NCBI RefSeq assembly: GCF_036075115.1
Contig: NZ_CP107958.1
Location: forward strand, 930,001 to 994,000
DNA: 64,000 nucleotides
Source: Streptomyces sp. NBC_00377
GTDB taxonomy: Bacteria; Actinomycetota; Actinomycetes; Streptomycetales; Streptomycetaceae
Reading direction: 5' to 3'
Part shown: positions 62,199 to 64,000 of the stretch, in pieces
Layout of the letters: each line of letters begins with the position of its first letter
Numbering within the stretch: position 1 is the stretch's first letter
Notes under the pieces: model-generated
What the model was told of the DNA's origin: nothing
Database searches by the model: none
Seen by the model: the letters and a program-made list of their open reading frames with translations, nothing else
Position numbers and translations under genes: made by a program

Positions 62199-63857
62199 AT
62201 GGCACCCCGAGCACACCCGGTCCCGGACACCACCCCCGACGCGGCGCCGACGCGGCCCCGGCAGCCGGCCCGCCGGCGCCTGCTCGTCCCGCTCCTGGTG
62301 GTCCTCCTGCTCGCCCAGATGGCCGTCGCGATGGTCACCGCGGCCGTGCGGCAGACCCCGACCATCGACGAACCGGTGTACGTCGCCACGGCGGCCTCCT
62401 ACCTCCACGAGCACCGGGTGCGTCTCAACCCGGAGCACCCGCCGCTCGGCAAGCTCGTCATCGCCGCCGGCGTGGCCCTCGCCCGTCCGCACGTGGACCC
62501 CTCGTCCACCGGCACCCAGGAGGAGGCGGGCCGGCATCTGCTGTACGAGTCCGGCAACGACCCCGGGCAGCTGATGCTGTGGGCCCGCCTGCCGGTGATC
62601 GCGCTGACACTGCTGTTCGGTCTGGTGGTGTTCGCCTTCACCCGTGATCTCGCGGGCCCCTTCCCCGCGGTGGCGGCGCTCGCCCTGTACGCCCTCTCCC
62701 CCGACGTCGTCGCGCACGGTTCGCTGGCGACGCTGGACGTCCCGGCGGCGGGCTTCGTCCTGACGTCGGTGTGGCTGCTGTGGCGGTCCCGGCACGGCAG
62801 GGCGCGCCGGTGTCTGCCCCTCGCGGGAGCCGCCCTCGGCGCGGCCCTCGCCACGAAGATGAGCTCGCTGCCCGCGGTCCCCGTGCTGGTGGCCCTGGCG
62901 GCGCTGTCGGTGTGCGCCCGGCGGCCCCGCGACGTCCGCAGGGCGCTGCTCGGCTCGGCCGTGGTGACGGTGACCGCCGTCGCCGTCGTCTGGGCCGCGT
63001 ACCTCGTGGTCGATCCACGGCTGCGCTGGGCTCCGGGGACGACCCATGTGCCCGTCGTGCACGGCCGGCGCGGACTCCTGCTGCGGCTGCTGCCCTTCCC
63101 CGAGGCGTACCGGGACGGCATGCGGATCCAGTTCGGTCTGGAGAACCGGTCGTGGACGGGCTTCCTGTTCGGGCACGTGTACACCGGCGCCCGCTGGTAC
63201 TACCTCCCGGTGGCCCTGGTGGTGAAGACACCGCTCGGGATGCTCGTCCTGTGGGCGGCCGGGGCGGCCGCCCTGCTCCTGGTGCGACGGCTGCGGCCCG
63301 CCGCGCCGTACGTGCTGGTCCCGGCCGCCGTGCTGCTGGTCTCGGCCATGACCGGAGCGCGGGATCTCGGCACCCGGTACGCGGTCTTCCTGCCGATGTT
63401 CCTCGCGGTGGCCGCCGGGTGTGTCCTCGCGGTGCGCCGGCGGTGGGCTCCGGTGGCGGTGGGGGCGCTGGTGGCGTTCGTCGCCGTCAGCTCGCTGCGG
63501 ACGTTCCCCTTCTACCTGCCGTACTCCAACGAGGCGTTCGGCGGACCGGCGAAGACGCATCTGCGGCTGCACGACTCCAACGTGGACTGGGGCCAGGACC
63601 TGGGGCGGCTGGCGGACCGGCTGCACGGTCGCTACCGGGGCGAGCGGGTGTGGCTCGTGTACAAGGGCAGCGGGGTGCCCGCCTACTACGGCATCGACGC
63701 CTCGGACCCCCGGCGGGTGCCGGTGGCGAAGGTGCACGGGCTGCTGGCCGTCTCGGACTCCGCCGTGGCCCTGGCGCGGGGCCGGCTGGCGGTGCTGCTG
63801 CGCTCCAGCCGGCCGGTCGACGAGGTGGGCCACTCGATCACGCTGTACCGGCGGTAA
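62199..63857 (+). CDS. GT-C-fold membrane glycosyltransferase (ArnT/PMT-like)
   Basis: 552 residues and about 10-12 membrane helices. After the first helix comes the acidic pair in TIDEPVYVATAASYL, the position of the catalytic Asp in the PMT/ArnT (GT39/83) families; then NPEHPPLGKLVI and TLDVPAAGF. A soluble outer domain closes the protein. It would move a sugar from a polyprenyl-phosphate carrier to a protein, lipid or polymer outside the membrane. AGGGCGGA precedes the ATG at 62199; a GTG at 62130 is possible. Confidence 0.8.
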   Translation: MAPRAHPVPDTTPDAAPTRPRQPARRRLLVPLLVVLLLAQMAVAMVTAAVRQTPTIDEPVYVATAASYLHEHRVRLNPEHPPLGKLVIAAGVALARPHVDPSSTGTQEEAGRHLLYESGNDPGQLMLWARLPVIALTLLFGLVVFAFTRDLAGPFPAVAALALYALSPDVVAHGSLATLDVPAAGFVLTSVWLLWRSRHGRARRCLPLAGAALGAALATKMSSLPAVPVLVALAALSVCARRPRDVRRALLGSAVVTVTAVAVVWAAYLVVDPRLRWAPGTTHVPVVHGRRGLLLRLLPFPEAYRDGMRIQFGLENRSWTGFLFGHVYTGARWYYLPVALVVKTPLGMLVLWAAGAAALLLVRRLRPAAPYVLVPAAVLLVSAMTGARDLGTRYAVFLPMFLAVAAGCVLAVRRRWAPVAVGALVAFVAVSSLRTFPFYLPYSNEAFGGPAKTHLRLHDSNVDWGQDLGRLADRLHGRYRGERVWLVYKGSGVPAYYGIDASDPRRVPVAKVHGLLAVSDSAVALARGRLAVLLRSSRPVDEVGHSITLYRR

Positions 63858-63956
63858 TCCGCGATCACCCGGTGTGCGAGGGGCTGCTTCGGCCTCCCTG
63901 CCCGGCACGGTCCCTGAAGTATGTTGAGCCTCGTGGAAGACAAAGGAGGCGCACCG

Positions 63957-64000
63957 GTGCCATCGCCGCAACAGGCACGCGCACAGGCATCCGCGATCAC
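63957..64000 (+). CDS. Start of a gene cut by the right edge
   Basis: GTG at 63957 follows AAAGGAGG by 7 bases and opens a frame (MPSPQQARAQASAI) that runs off the window. Too little remains to name it. Confidence 0.5.
   Translation, partial: MPSPQQARAQASAI

Noticed and set aside
60195..63971. Very long open frame of 1258 codons on the minus strand
   Set aside because: It runs antisense through the PAP2 phosphatase and glycosyltransferase genes, both with clear motifs; its translation is Arg/Gly/His-rich and shows no domain. Such frames are a product of extreme third-position GC.

Overview
The window is very GC-rich, with strong third-position GC bias, GTG and TTG starts, AGGAGG-like ribosome binding sites and short intergenic gaps. 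It carries PucR, ROK, giant LuxR and SpoIIE-phosphatase regulators, Tat and lipoprotein exports, a proteasome beta subunit, and DUF5133, DUF5709, Roadblock/LC7 and DUF6461 proteins. This is the chromosome of a Streptomyces or a very close actinomycete. I see no rRNA, tRNA, CRISPR array, insertion sequence or phage.

Layout. 1-7.7 kb: a membrane-sensing SpoIIE phosphatase cut by the left edge, an iron-box-preceded ferredoxin/NADP reductase (fprA), a membrane Ser/Thr kinase, a Cys-rich small protein and a Roadblock/LC7 protein. 8-12 kb: a GH36 alpha-galactosidase with a LacI-like operator upstream, and a coiled-coil protein. 12.1-15.8 kb: a three-gene molybdenum hydroxylase of the PaoABC aldehyde-oxidoreductase type. 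16.2-19.9 kb: a YkvA-like membrane protein, a two-gene graspetide (ATP-grasp RiPP) cluster, a DUF5133 gene, an ABC exporter gene with a large in-frame deletion, and an aldo/keto reductase. 20-25 kb: a five-gene branched-chain-amino-acid-type ABC operon in which every later gene overlaps its predecessor by 4 bases, followed by about 0.8 kb of GC-rich tandem repeats. 26-30.6 kb: a PucR-type and a giant LuxR regulator. 31-36 kb: a secreted polyesterase (cutinase/PET-hydrolase family), a PLP decarboxylase, an oxidoreductase, and an acetyltransferase preceded by a possible 18-residue leader peptide. 36-45 kb: a second SpoIIE phosphatase, an MMPL transporter, a soluble transhydrogenase, DUF5709, an APC permease pair and an orphan proteasome beta subunit. 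45-50 kb: a GH65 enzyme with a beta-phosphoglucomutase-like partner, an NTF2-like protein, a P-loop kinase and DUF6461. 50-60 kb: a carbohydrate-use locus (ABC transporter, two putative alpha/alpha-toroid polysaccharide-degrading enzymes, a ROK regulator, a divergent sugar kinase) with visible operator and hairpin sites. 60-64 kb: a Tat-exported PAP2 phosphatase with an autotransporter-type beta repeat, a GT-C-like membrane glycosyltransferase, and the start of one more gene.

Most of the window is ordinary Streptomyces gene content. The parts that best reward a second look are the graspetide pair with the broken exporter nearby, the catalytically intact proteasome beta paralogue far from any alpha subunit, the PET-hydrolase-like enzyme with Leu after its catalytic His, the ROK-controlled carbohydrate locus, and the putative PhoP-box-like repeats before the phosphatase.
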